Part shown: positions 44,763 through 52,870 of the stretch, piece by piece | Numbering within the stretch: position 1 is the first letter of the stretch | Layout: every line of letters starts with the position of its first letter | Source: Pseudomonadota bacterium | GTDB lineage: Bacteria; Pseudomonadota; Alphaproteobacteria; Micavibrionales; UBA2020 | Length of the DNA: 64,000 bases | Assembly: GCA_021845905.1 (NCBI GenBank) | Contig: JAJZVA010000001.1 | Span: 232,611 to 296,610 of the forward strand | Direction of reading: 5' to 3' | Program-made: the position numbers and the translations under genes | The notes under the pieces: model-generated | Database searches by the model: none | What the model was told of the DNA's origin: nothing | What the model saw: the letters and a program-made list of their open reading frames with translations, nothing else

Positions 44763-44885
44763 GTCCACTCTCCATCTTTTCCCGTCAGGCGCAAAGGCAG
44801 CTTCAGCCGTCATCTCCGGTCCGATGGACCCAAAAGGAGATGGACGGGATAATAAATGCAAAAACCCCATCCAATACCTCGCGCA

Positions 44886-44941
44886 ATGACAGGTGAACGC
44901 CTGTCATGATGTCCAAAAGCGTCCTGAACAGGACGCGGACA
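44886..44941. repeat. two adjacent strong inverted repeats after int
   Basis: ATGACAGG/CCTGTCAT (44886-44893 and 44900-44907) encloses 6 bases. Next to it TGTCC-AAAA-[GCGTCCTG-AA-CAGGACGC]-GGACA (44910-44941) forms a nested hairpin. No T-run follows. They lie in the 308-base stretch 44763-45070 that has no gene. They could be protein-binding sites (recombination directionality, replication, transfer) or a structured RNA. Confidence 0.7.
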
Positions 44942-45021
44942 GCGCATGTTAACACTCTGGCACATAGCGGGCAGCCGCACCATTTCACGCCAGTCAGGGA
45001 GCCTTTGTGACGAGCATCCGT

Positions 45022-45052
45022 GAAAGAAAACCGCGCCGCAGGGGCGGCGCGG
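45022..45052 (-). terminator. Rho-independent terminator for the 65-residue gene
   Basis: A perfect 9-bp stem (CCGCGCCGC 45031-45039, GCGGCGCGG 45044-45052) with a 4-base loop is followed on the minus strand by TTTTCTTTC. It lies 18 bases after the stop of the minus-strand gene at 45071. Confidence 0.85.
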
Positions 45053-45070
45053 CTGTGAGGAAGCACCGCG

Positions 45071-45268
45071 TTAGAAGCGCGGCGCGCAGGGCCGGAGCGC
45101 CCGTTTTCTGCGGAGAACCGTCTGGATGTTTGCAAGCGTGATCGTCGTCAGCGGGCATTCGGCTGCCGAGAGATTGCGGCGGGTTAGATCGGCGATAATG
45201 CCGTGATACAGCGCATGCAGTTGCGCTTCGGTCATGTGTTCGAGTTCTTCTTTCGTGATGATAAACAT
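45071..45268 (-). CDS. small hypothetical protein
   Basis: The 65-residue product starts at an ATG with AGGAG about 7 bases upstream and is followed by a strong terminator, so it is a real gene. The N-terminal half is helical and acidic (TKEELEHMTEAQLHALYHGI), the C-terminal half basic (ANIQTVLRRKRALRPCAPRF). No family is recognised. It is probably an accessory gene of the element. Confidence 0.7.
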   Translation of the reverse strand: MFIITKEELEHMTEAQLHALYHGIIADLTRRNLSAAECPLTTITLANIQTVLRRKRALRPCAPRF

Positions 45269-45402
45269 TTTCTGCTCCTGTCTTTTCCGGCCACGACCAT
45301 CGCGGCCTTATGCGGCAGACAGGGCAGCGCGTTCGGTTGCGCGCACTCAGGCGGAACGCAGTGGAGAAGCCCTTCAGGGCTTGCGTCGATAAATCCGAAC
45401 CG

Positions 45403-45540
45403 ATGCAGGATGCAAATGGACAGGCCGTGACGTGGCAGGAGTATCAGGGGCAGTACGTGATCATCGTGGGAAAGAAGCACTCATTTTCTCTTCATGACGA
45501 AGCTCTGCGGCAGTCTCACGAAGAAACTTATGCCGAATAA
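45403..45540 (+). CDS. possible small protein (45 residues)
   Basis: From ATG 45403 a 45-codon frame runs to TAA. The translation is balanced and protein-like (QAVTWQEYQGQYVIIVGKKH), with acidic ends, but no ribosome site is seen. An open frame extends upstream to 45310 with poorer composition. Another frame on the opposite strand overlaps. Weak call. Confidence 0.35.
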   Translation: MQDANGQAVTWQEYQGQYVIIVGKKHSFSLHDEALRQSHEETYAE

Positions 45541-45804
45541 CCGGAACGCGTCGCCCTTTACGCTCAATGACCGGCGCGGCGCTGTAGAGCCGCCTTGCAC
45601 AACATCCGTATCGATAAGGCTTTCGTGACCTGTTTACAGGGCCGTGTTCTGTACCCGCGGATCAGGCCATGTCTCTCCTTTAAAGATTTGCAATCACCCA
45701 TGCGTGCAGTCTTCAGCCTCCTGCCATGCGCGGGCGCCCATCGAGTCAACGGGAAGCCTCGGTTCCTCCGCCGCCTGTTGCACAGGCAAGGTGAACGGCG
45801 GCAC

Positions 45805-45894
45805 CTCCAATTTTCCCGTATGACTCTGCGCCCTTGCGCATGGCTTTGGGGAGGCATCGCCCGCAAGGGTAATTGCAAACAAAGGAGACTGAAC
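45805..45894 (+). promoter_or_regulatory. conserved leader, copy A
   Basis: About 90 bases before the gene at 45895 match the leader at 48107-48201: CTCC..AATTTT, GTATGA, GCGCCCTTGCG, GGGGA, CCCG.AAGGG and ACAA..GGA occur in the same order, with 77 and 79 bases between GTATGA and the ATG. Two small hairpins are possible (GCGC-CCTT-GCGC; CCC-GCAA-GGG with a GNRA loop). The rest of 45541-45804 shows no gene. Confidence 0.6.
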
Positions 45895-46110
45895 ATGACC
45901 ACCACGACAGAAACAACGACCACCAAAACAAAACAGGCACCTGCCTTTTATATTTTCTCGCAATCGCAGGACGGCAAGAACAAGCGCATCGGCGCGGCCT
46001 TCCGGCATAGCAAGGGCAGCGGCTTCAACGTCCTGATCGGCAACACCCGCTACGTGGCGTTCCCGCCCAAGGCGCAATCCGCAACAACCACCGAGGGGAA
46101 AAGCGCCTAA
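45895..46110 (+). CDS. small conserved element protein
   Basis: The 71-residue product starts at ATG 45895 after AAAGGAG. A Thr/Lys-rich N-terminus is followed by a compact domain (FYIFSQSQDGKNKRIGAAFR, then GSGFNVLIGNTRYVAFPP). Proteins of this type are common on alphaproteobacterial plasmids and integrative elements, of unknown function. Its stop codon lies in the loop of a strong terminator. Confidence 0.7.
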   Translation: MTTTTETTTTKTKQAPAFYIFSQSQDGKNKRIGAAFRHSKGSGFNVLIGNTRYVAFPPKAQSATTTEGKSA

Positions 46111-46125
46111 CGGCGCTTTTCTTCT
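46098..46125 (+). terminator. Rho-independent terminator before parB
   Basis: The perfect 10-bp stem GAAAAGCGCC/GGCGCTTTTC encloses TAAC and is followed by TTCTCCC; the U-tract is built by the 3' arm. The stop codon of the 71-residue gene is in the loop. Confidence 0.85.
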
Positions 46126-46147
46126 CCCTTATTCAGGAGTAATAATC

Positions 46148-47959
46148 ATGACCGATATCGTAAACATACCCCTTAACAAGCTTGCCCTGTGGAAAGACAA
46201 CGTCCGCAAGATGTGCAGCAAAAGCGGCATCGAGGAACTGGCGGCCAGCATCAAGGCGCACGGCTTGCAACAGAACCTCGTCGTGCGCAAGGACGGCAGG
46301 AGCTTTTCCGTCGTCGCGGGCGGCAGACGGCTCAAAGCCATGCAACTGCTTGTCAAATCCGGCGATCTCGGGGAAACCTTTCCGGTGCCATGCCGTATCA
46401 TGGATACGGATAACGCCACGGAACTGAGCCTCGCCGAGAACTTCATGCGCGAAGCGATGCACCCGGCAGACCAGTTCGCGGCCTTCCGCGATCTCGCCGA
46501 CGCGGGCATGCCGGTGGCGGACATAGCCGCCCGCTTCGGCTGCACGGGAACCCATGTGCAAAAGCTGCTCAGGCTCGCCCGCGTCAGCCCGAAAGTCATG
46601 AAAGCTTTCAAAAACGGCGATCTGACACTGGACTGCGTGATGGCCTTCGCCGTGACGGACGACCATGCGGCGCAGGAACGGGTACTGGCGGATTACGACC
46701 CCGACCGCAACGAGGCGCGGGACATCCGCGACGCCCTGACGGAGGACGCGATTGCCGTCACCGACAAGCGGGTGAAGCTCATCACCCTCAAGCGTTACGA
46801 ACAGGCCGGAGGCGCCGTCCGGCGCGACCTGTTCAGCGACGATAACGGCGGCATATATATAGAGGATGCCGCCCTGCTGGACAGGCTTGTGGCCGAAACG
46901 CTGGAAAAGAAGGCAAAATCCGTCAAAGCCGAGGGCTGGAAATGGCTGCTGGTCATGCCGGAGTTCGGTTATCAGGACGGTTCCGCGTACAGGCGCACCT
47001 ATCCCGAGCCCGTTCCGCTGACGGAACGGGAGCAAGAACATCTCGATGCGCTTCAGGCCGAATACGACGCCCTGTACGAAAACGACGATGAATCCGAAGA
47101 AACAAGCAAACGTCTGGATGAACTGGACAAGCTGATCTCCGCACTCGATGACCGTGAAGGCATCTGGACACCTGAACAGAAAGCGATAGCGGGAGCCGTG
47201 GTTTCCATCGACTATGACGGCAAGGTGAAGGTCGAACGCGGCTATGTCAAACCGGAGGATATGCCGAAGCAGGCACGAAAAGCCAAAAACGCCAATGCTA
47301 CTGACGCACCCGATGCGACCGATACGGAACAACCCCCTGTCGGTCTCTCCGCCTCTCTGGTCGAAAGCCTGACGGCGCAAAGATCGGCGGCGCTGGCCGC
47401 GGCCCTGCTGGACAAACCGGACAAGGCGCTGGCGACCATCGTCTACACGCTAACGCTGGAGGTGTTCGATCACTGTCAGGCCACGGCTCTGGAACTAATC
47501 GCAAAGCCGCAATCCCTCGACAGCGCGGAGGGTTCTCTGGCGTTTACACGCCTTGAACAGGCCCGCGAGAACTGGGGGCAGCGCATCCCCGGCACGCCGG
47601 ATGATCTCTGGCAGTGGTGCCTTGAGCAGGACCAGATGGTGCTGCTCGACCTTCTGGCGTTCTGCGTCGCCCGCACGGTCAATGCCGTGCAGAAGAAGAC
47701 GGACCGCGCCGGTTGCCCGCGGCTGGAACATGCGCGGCAGCTTGGCATGGCGCTTGATCTCGACATGAAAGCATGGTTTACGCCCACGGCGGAGAACTGC
47801 TTTGGCCGTATCCGGAAGCCGATGATCCTGCAAGCACTGGCCGAAGTACGCGACCAGCCGTCGGCGCCTGCGTGGGAGAAGCTCAAGAAATCCGAGCTTG
47901 CCGCCCTTGCGGAGCGTGAACTTGCCGGAACGGGGTGGTTGCCGGAAATCCTGCGGTAA
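46148..47959 (+). CDS. parB: ParB/RepB-family protein of the mobile element
   Basis: The 603-residue protein has the ParB N-terminal domain (VNIPLNKLALWKDNVRK, SIKAHGLQQNLVV, VVAGGRRLKAMQLL, then ENFMREAMHPADQF) and the helix-turn-helix VADIAARFGCTGTHVQKLLRLA (about 118-140). A long C-terminal region of unknown fold follows. No parA is adjacent. ParB-like proteins of this size are typical of plasmids and integrative elements, where some act as CTP-dependent clamps, others in transcription or transfer. The ribosome site CAGGAG is good. Confidence 0.88.
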   Translation: MTDIVNIPLNKLALWKDNVRKMCSKSGIEELAASIKAHGLQQNLVVRKDGRSFSVVAGGRRLKAMQLLVKSGDLGETFPVPCRIMDTDNATELSLAENFMREAMHPADQFAAFRDLADAGMPVADIAARFGCTGTHVQKLLRLARVSPKVMKAFKNGDLTLDCVMAFAVTDDHAAQERVLADYDPDRNEARDIRDALTEDAIAVTDKRVKLITLKRYEQAGGAVRRDLFSDDNGGIYIEDAALLDRLVAETLEKKAKSVKAEGWKWLLVMPEFGYQDGSAYRRTYPEPVPLTEREQEHLDALQAEYDALYENDDESEETSKRLDELDKLISALDDREGIWTPEQKAIAGAVVSIDYDGKVKVERGYVKPEDMPKQARKAKNANATDAPDATDTEQPPVGLSASLVESLTAQRSAALAAALLDKPDKALATIVYTLTLEVFDHCQATALELIAKPQSLDSAEGSLAFTRLEQARENWGQRIPGTPDDLWQWCLEQDQMVLLDLLAFCVARTVNAVQKKTDRAGCPRLEHARQLGMALDLDMKAWFTPTAENCFGRIRKPMILQALAEVRDQPSAPAWEKLKKSELAALAERELAGTGWLPEILR

Positions 47960-48106
47960 CTCCAATACCGTTCCCTTAAAACGCCGGTTGCCGTTTGCGC
48001 GACCGGCGTTTTTCTTTGCAAAACCGCCCCTTCAGCTCTGGACGCCCCTTGTATCACCCGCGGGCGCTTGGAGGCGTCAACAAAAAAATCGGTTCCCCCT
48101 GAAGGT

Positions 48107-48201
48107 CTCCCCCAATTTTTATGTATGACGCCGCGCCCTTGCGGGTGACGGCGGGGACTTGTCCCGAAGGGGACGGTTCAACAAGCAAAGGAAAAACGCC
48201 C
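48107..48201 (+). promoter_or_regulatory. conserved leader, copy B
   Basis: This is the second copy of the leader described at 45805-45894. Here the hairpins would be CCGC-GCCCTT-GCGG and GTCCC-GAAG-GGGAC; differences between copies are partly compensatory in the second hairpin (CCCGCAAGGG versus CCCGAAGGGG). It precedes a small gene and ardA. Confidence 0.6.
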
Positions 48202-48477
48202 ATGAAACGCTTCGCAGAAATCCACCGGCTCGACTGGAACGGCCATCTGCTGGAAATCACCTACAACCCCCGCTGGCTCCCTGCCGGCATCGCCGGACAA
48301 GATCTGGCGCACATCGAAGTCCGGAGCATCTATCCCGCGGACGCGCCGTTGCCGATAGCGCCTCACGGCCATTACGCCCACACGCTTCCGCGCTCGATCA
48401 TCGACGCCGCCAGCGGCCCCGTCAATTACATCGACGTGATGCTGGAAGCCGAAACCCTGCAACAGCAAGCCGCCTGA
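48202..48477 (+). CDS. small hypothetical protein before ardA
   Basis: The 91-residue product starts at ATG 48202 after AAAGGAAAAA. It looks like a small beta-rich domain (DWNGHLLEITYNPRWLP, HIEVRSIYPADAPLPI) and ends in a helix. It has no signal peptide and no recognised family. It lies 13 bases before ardA and shares its leader. Confidence 0.7.
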   Translation: MKRFAEIHRLDWNGHLLEITYNPRWLPAGIAGQDLAHIEVRSIYPADAPLPIAPHGHYAHTLPRSIIDAASGPVNYIDVMLEAETLQQQAA

Positions 48478-48490
48478 AGGAGAATACGCC

Positions 48491-48997
48491 ATGACAACGC
48501 TCTATGCACAGCCTTACGACATATCCGCCACCGGATTTTACTTCGACAGCGCGGAAGACTACGCGCAAAAAGCCGCAAAAAACTTCAATCCTTACGGCGG
48601 TATCGTCGAGGAATACGAACTCCAATTCATTGACGGTGAAGGCATCGACGCTTGCTTGTTCAAAGCGCTTGGCGTTGACCAGTGCAACTTTCCGGCCTAT
48701 CTCGAAGCCTGCGATACATGGGATGACCACCAGAAGCAGAAAGTCATTATTGCGGTCGGAGAATGCGGCTACAAATTCACCCTCGGCATCGACGATCCGG
48801 ACGATCTCGATGTGGACATCTACCAAGTAGAAACTTTGCGCGAACTGGCCGAGCAATTCGTGGACGAAGGCCTGTTTGGCGAAATCCCAGCCAACATCCA
48901 AAACTATCTGGATTACGACGCCATCGCCCGCGACCTCGGTATGGATTACACCGAAACACTGATCGCGGGTGAAAGGCTGGTGTATAGATGCTTATAA
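48491..48997 (+). CDS. ardA: ArdA-type antirestriction protein
   Basis: The 168-residue, strongly acidic protein has the ArdA pattern: EEYELQFIDGEGIDACLFKA (the EEW.IHDYEGF region) and NIQNYLDYDAIARDLGMDYTE (the conserved YIDYEAMARDLE block near the C-terminus), ending in RLVYRC. ArdA mimics DNA and inhibits type I restriction enzymes, protecting newly transferred DNA. Its position behind a regulated leader in a mobilizable element fits early expression after transfer. Confidence 0.85.
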   Translation: MTTLYAQPYDISATGFYFDSAEDYAQKAAKNFNPYGGIVEEYELQFIDGEGIDACLFKALGVDQCNFPAYLEACDTWDDHQKQKVIIAVGECGYKFTLGIDDPDDLDVDIYQVETLRELAEQFVDEGLFGEIPANIQNYLDYDAIARDLGMDYTETLIAGERLVYRCL

Positions 48998-49002
48998 ATG
49001 TA

Positions 49003-49041
49003 TTAAAGCCTGCTACTGCGAAATTCAGTAACAGGCTTTAA
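49003..49041. terminator. bidirectional terminator between ardA and higBA
   Basis: TTAAAGCCTG (49003-49012) pairs with CAGGCTTTAA (49032-49041), and the inner CTACTG/CAGTAA extends the stem. A- and T-rich flanks allow termination from both sides, which suits the convergent ardA and antitoxin genes. Confidence 0.85.
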
Positions 49042-49065
49042 ATTCATCTGGCAATAGTTTATCGA

Positions 49066-49371
49066 TCAGACCCTCAGTTCATCTTCAAGGCTAATACGAA
49101 CGCGCTTTCCAACGGCAGTGGCAGCGCGATGAATGGTTTCAAGGGAAACCTTGTCGTTTTTAGGATCAAGCAGCCTGTCAACCTGGGTACGGCTGGTGTG
49201 CATCCGCGCCGCCATTTTTTGTTTGGTGATTTTTTTAGCTTTCATGGCCTCCTGAATTTGCCATGCCAGAACGCGCTTTTCGGCATAGGCGGTGACTTCT
49301 TCATAGGTGCCATCCTCTTTAAGAAAATCCTCGAAGGATGAACCGATTGTTCCTTTTTCTTTCTTTTTCAT
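49066..49371 (-). CDS. HigA-like antitoxin, helix-turn-helix
   Basis: The 101-residue protein has a charged N-terminal part and an XRE-type helix-turn-helix (ITKQKMAARMHTSRTQVDRLLD, then KVSLETIHRAATAVGKRV). It overlaps the toxin gene by 4 bases and would neutralise the toxin and repress the operon through the palindrome at 49738-49757. The toxin-first order is that of HigBA. Confidence 0.85.
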   Translation of the reverse strand: MKKKEKGTIGSSFEDFLKEDGTYEEVTAYAEKRVLAWQIQEAMKAKKITKQKMAARMHTSRTQVDRLLDPKNDKVSLETIHRAATAVGKRVRISLEDELRV

Positions 49372-49718
49372 GCTTCAATCTCCTTTTTACGGCTTGCGGC
49401 CAGTTTCAGTTCTTTTGCGGGCGTCTTCTGCGTTTTCTTGATAAAGCCATGCAGAAGGATAATCCGTTCTTTCACTACGCAGAAAATGACCCTGGCCTCG
49501 CGCTTGCTGGGCAAGGAACTGCGTATCTCCCAAAGCCCCGCGCCCAAAAATTTGCAGACGGGCATTCCGATGGGCCAGCCATACTCGACGGTTGCAATAT
49601 CCTTGCCGAGCACGGTCCTGTCCGTTTTCGGAAAAGTTTGTAGCCATTCCCGCACAGGCTCGGACCCATTGGGGGACTGATAAAATGCCGCCGGACATTT
49701 TTTAGGCTGACTTTGCAT
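49368..49718 (-). CDS. HigB/RelE-like toxin (phage-derived Gp49-like)
   Basis: The 116-residue protein has the Gp49/HigB pattern: FYQSPNGSEPVREWLQTFPK at the start, IATVEYGWPIGMPVCKFLGA, then GLWEIRSSLPSKREARVIFCV and ILLHGFIKKTQKTP near the end, which holds the basic residues of the RelE-fold RNase active site. It would cleave mRNA on the ribosome. The start ATG has TAGGTGA upstream. Confidence 0.87.
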   Translation of the reverse strand: MQSQPKKCPAAFYQSPNGSEPVREWLQTFPKTDRTVLGKDIATVEYGWPIGMPVCKFLGAGLWEIRSSLPSKREARVIFCVVKERIILLHGFIKKTQKTPAKELKLAASRKKEIEA

Positions 49719-49736
49719 TTTATCACCTATGTTTTA

Positions 49737-49765
49737 AATGTACCTTATAAGGTACATATTGTCAA
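49737..49765 (-). promoter_or_regulatory. promoter and operator of the toxin-antitoxin operon
   Basis: On the minus strand TTGACA (49760-49765) and TACATT (49737-49742) are 17 bp apart. The spacer and the -10 box are covered by the perfect 20-bp palindrome ATGTACCTTATAAGGTACAT (49738-49757), the expected operator for the antitoxin. Confidence 0.85.
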
Positions 49766-49822
49766 GGACAAATCTTTATTCTTATTATTTTTCAGCATGA
49801 TAGATGATTTATAAGGCTATTT

Positions 49823-50167
49823 TTAGCATTGGTCAATGGCAGTTAATAGCGCTTTTCTCACATCTTCCTCCGACCAATGCAGCCTCTGCGGTTCGCCGCG
49901 CAGGAGGGTGACGCATTTTTTGGTGATGACGGTGCCGACTTTGTGCGGAAGGAGTTCTTTGGCGACAAGGTTTTCGAGGAGTTCGGATTTCAGGACGGTG
50001 AGTTTGATAAAGTCGCCGTCAATCTCTGTGATTTGTGCGATGACCTTTTGCTTGCCGACGGGGCGAGGCTTGATCTTGCGCCGCCTTGTTGTCCGGCGCG
50101 GCCAGATCGCCTCCGTCCATTCTATGACGTCGGAGATAACGAAACTGTCTGACTGCTCCCACGTCAT
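49823..50167 (-). CDS. hypothetical protein downstream of the relaxase
   Basis: The 114-residue product overlaps the relaxase stop by 4 bases and is surely co-translated with it. It has a basic patch (WPRRTTRRRKIKPRPVGKQK) and a small beta-rich domain (VIAQITEIDGDFIKLTVLKS). The size and place suggest an accessory transfer protein, but no family is recognised. Confidence 0.65.
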   Translation of the reverse strand: MTWEQSDSFVISDVIEWTEAIWPRRTTRRRKIKPRPVGKQKVIAQITEIDGDFIKLTVLKSELLENLVAKELLPHKVGTVITKKCVTLLRGEPQRLHWSEEDVRKALLTAIDQC

Positions 50168-52065
50168 GACGGCCTCCGCTGTGCGTTAAATGTTGCGGAG
50201 GCCTTGCGGGATTTCTCCGGCTTGGCGGCGCGGGCATTGCTGTCAGGACGCAGGCCCGCTCGGAGGAGGATTTCTTTCACCTCAAGAACGCTTGTGCGAA
50301 GGTTGACCGTCGCCATAGGCGGGTCGATTTTCGGCCTGACGTATCGCCGCGTGACGGTGGAAAGCAAGTCTCTGTTGCTTCTCTGGCGCAATGTCGCCGT
50401 GAACGCCCTTTCGTCAAGGCGCTTGTCCGGCGGCGGCGACATGACGGAGACAGGCCAGAGCGGAACGCCGTTGAGGGCATAGCTCATGTTCATGATGATG
50501 GAATAGAACTGCCTGTTGGCCTCGATTTTTCTGGCTTCCTCTTCCTGCCTGACCTTCAATTCCGCATATTGGCGGATATACTGGTTCAACAGGGCTTGTT
50601 TTTCGGCCACTTCCTTTTCATGCCGTTTCTCTTGGTATTCTTTTTCTTCCGCCGCCTTGATATGGAGGGTTTCAAGGGTGCGCTCGATCATCCGGCGGAT
50701 TGCGCCGCGCATTTCGTCGGTGATGAGGGCGCTTTCAAGCGCGGATTGCAGCATCGTCAAATCCCCTGACAACAGGGCGATTTTGCTCTGAACCTCGGCC
50801 ATCTTCTCCGCAATCGGTATGGTTTCAACAAGTTTGGCGGGTTGCGGAGGCTCCGCCGCCGTGGAAACATACCGCGCAATCTCGCGTCGGATGCGTGTGG
50901 CCTCGCGCTTGTGTTCTTCCTTGTATCGGTTGACCGTCTTTTGCAGGTCTTGACGCTCAAGAAGATGCGACCGGACAAGCGCGTGAAGCTCTTTTCTATC
51001 ACGCTCAAGCGCAGCGCGTGTTTCGGCCTCGTTCAGGGCGCGGACTTTTTTATATGCGCCCGTGGCCTTGTGCCAGATGCCCTTGAACCCGCGCGGCAGG
51101 CGCTCCGCCCGCGCACGGGTTTCTTGCGCCCAGCGTTTTTCTTGCCTTTCGATCAGCGCGGCACGTTCCGTGCGCTGATGGTGGACAAGAAGGCGGATTT
51201 CCCGCACCAGAGGTGCGCGAACGTCTTTTGCTCGCCGCTTGGCGTCGGCGAGATATTTTTGCAAATTCTCGCCCATGCGTTCGGCGAGATAGGCCTTTGC
51301 CCGATCGACCGTGGGCAAGGCTTCCGGCTTGCCCAAGCGGGTTTTCAATTCCCGCGTGCCAATATCAATCCACCGCGTCAGGGAATACACCCCGCCCGCC
51401 ATGTCCAAGGCGACAAACCCGCGCCTGTCGCCTTTGGCGAGCAGGAACCCGCGCTCCTGCAACGCCACGACGAAGGTTTTCAAGGTGTCGGATTGCTCCC
51501 ATGCCGACTTGAACAGGGTTTTCATGGCTTGCGGGTCTTCCGCAAGGCGCACGGCCTGACGGTGTTCTTCCATCGTCAGGTGGAAGGGGCTGCGCCGCTC
51601 GCCGCGCTGCATCCCCTTCGGCAGTTTCCAGCCGTGCCGGAGGTAGAGGCCGCGAGAAACGTCCATGAGCTTCTTTTTGAAGTGCGCCATGTTCACGGCG
51701 ACCAGTTTTGCCGTGTCGATGCGCGACCAGACGACGTGGCAATGCCGCCGCCCGTTCTTTTCGTGGAAGACGACGATGCGGGGTTGTCCCAATAACAGCA
51801 GTTTTTTCTCGATTTCCTCGATTGCCGCTTCAAAATCCTCAATCGGCACGTCGGCGTCTTCCGGCGGGTTTAAGGACAGGGAAAACAGGAATTGCTCGCA
51901 CCGCGTGCCACGGCTCATGGCATAGGCTTCCTGCAACGCTCCCTCTAAGGTGTCCGAGATAAACCCTCTGATTTCATGCACCGTCACATGGTCGTTGTCG
52001 TCGCCGTTGAGCAGGTGTTTGGCCAGTTCCGCGCTGTTCGCCCTCTGACTGGCCTTGAGGATCAT
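50164..52065 (-). CDS. mobA: relaxase / mobilization nuclease
   Basis: The 633-residue protein has the N-terminal relaxase domain (PF03432 type): HEIRGFISDTLEGALQEA, then the metal-binding triad His101, His108, His110 in FHEKNGRRHCHVVWSRID. The C-terminal 400 residues are mostly charged coiled coil. It would nick at oriT and lead the strand into a recipient through another element's secretion system. The exact MOB class (P or Q) cannot be settled by eye. Ribosome site AAAGGATG. Confidence 0.9.
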   Translation of the reverse strand: MILKASQRANSAELAKHLLNGDDNDHVTVHEIRGFISDTLEGALQEAYAMSRGTRCEQFLFSLSLNPPEDADVPIEDFEAAIEEIEKKLLLLGQPRIVVFHEKNGRRHCHVVWSRIDTAKLVAVNMAHFKKKLMDVSRGLYLRHGWKLPKGMQRGERRSPFHLTMEEHRQAVRLAEDPQAMKTLFKSAWEQSDTLKTFVVALQERGFLLAKGDRRGFVALDMAGGVYSLTRWIDIGTRELKTRLGKPEALPTVDRAKAYLAERMGENLQKYLADAKRRAKDVRAPLVREIRLLVHHQRTERAALIERQEKRWAQETRARAERLPRGFKGIWHKATGAYKKVRALNEAETRAALERDRKELHALVRSHLLERQDLQKTVNRYKEEHKREATRIRREIARYVSTAAEPPQPAKLVETIPIAEKMAEVQSKIALLSGDLTMLQSALESALITDEMRGAIRRMIERTLETLHIKAAEEKEYQEKRHEKEVAEKQALLNQYIRQYAELKVRQEEEARKIEANRQFYSIIMNMSYALNGVPLWPVSVMSPPPDKRLDERAFTATLRQRSNRDLLSTVTRRYVRPKIDPPMATVNLRTSVLEVKEILLRAGLRPDSNARAAKPEKSRKASATFNAQRRPS

Positions 52066-52077
52066 TTTTTACATCCT

Positions 52078-52401
52078 TTACTGGAAATTAAAATGTTGTT
52101 TTTGCTTGCCACAACAACGAAAAGTTTGTTCAAAAAGGAAATTAATATTATCTGCTTCTTCATATTTTTTACCCAGTATATCTATCATTTCAAATATATC
52201 CCGTAGCGGAATCGCATCATGCTCTTCAAGTCTGTCCCGTATTGCTGCTGTTACACGATGCTGTACTTCGTTATAAGCACGTAAAACCGATGGCTTGAGA
52301 ACGTTTTCAGTTCCCGCTTCATATGTTCCTCTTGCCACTACTGTAAGCCAATGAGAAAGGCAGGTCAGCAATAGCACTTCATCTTGAATTGTCGTTTCCA
52401 C
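52078..52401 (-). CDS. hypothetical protein between mobC and relaxase
   Basis: The 107-residue product starts at a GTG 10 bases after AAGGAG. It is helical (LLLTCLSHWLTVVARGTYEA, RVTAAIRDRLEEHDAIPL) and ends in FRCCGKQKQHFNFQ. The base composition is more AT-rich than that of its neighbours, so it may be a later insertion in the mobC-mobA unit. No family is recognised. Confidence 0.6.
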   Translation of the reverse strand: METTIQDEVLLLTCLSHWLTVVARGTYEAGTENVLKPSVLRAYNEVQHRVTAAIRDRLEEHDAIPLRDIFEMIDILGKKYEEADNINFLFEQTFRCCGKQKQHFNFQ

Positions 52402-52423
52402 TCAGCAAAAACTCCTTGTTCCG

Positions 52424-52825
52424 TTATCTCTTTTCCGGTTCTAGCCCAAGAGCCTTGACGACTAAAGACCTTATTTCCGTGACTTCGGCGCAGGCCGTCT
52501 GGAGGGCTTTTTCCGTCTCATTAGAGAGGGGTAAAGACCCGCTATGGGCGGCCTTGGCAAGCTGGTTCAGGTTGTTCGACAGCCGCCCTTTGCCGAGCGC
52601 CCCGAGCAGTTGCGTCAGGGCTTGCTCGTCCTGCACCGGACGGCGGAACACCCGTTTTTGCGGGGTGGGGTTCTCGAACAGGCAATGCCGGACATACTGC
52701 CCCAAGGTCATGGAACCCGCGTCCGCGCCCAGCTTGCGTTTTTGCGCGGGCGTAATCCGCAGGGAGAAAAACATCGAGTATTCGTTCTCCGCATTATCCG
52801 CTTTTTCTTCCGTTTCATCTGTCAT
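52424..52825 (-). CDS. mobC: MobC-like mobilization accessory protein
   Basis: The 133-residue protein has a ribbon-helix-helix-like start (MFFSLRITPAQKRKLGADAG, then TLGQYVRHCLF) and the MobC core GRLSNNLNQLAKAAHSGSLP. MobC helps melt oriT for the relaxase. The ribosome site is GGGAGGGG. It is the first gene of the mobilization operon, next to the candidate oriT. Confidence 0.88.
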   Translation of the reverse strand: MTDETEEKADNAENEYSMFFSLRITPAQKRKLGADAGSMTLGQYVRHCLFENPTPQKRVFRRPVQDEQALTQLLGALGKGRLSNNLNQLAKAAHSGSLPLSNETEKALQTACAEVTEIRSLVVKALGLEPEKR

Positions 52826-52870
52826 GCGCCCCTCCCTTGGGTTGCAGATAGAGATTAACGGGTCATAAAA

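Noticed and set aside
45595..45894. N-terminal extension of the 71-residue gene back to 45595
   Set aside because: The extension has no protein-like composition and overlaps the conserved leader; ATG 45895 has a strong ribosome site.
46148..47959. Chromosomal ParB acting on the parS site at 18394
   Set aside because: The length, C-terminal region and element context differ from chromosomal ParB, and no parA is adjacent. The chromosomal parAB is probably elsewhere.
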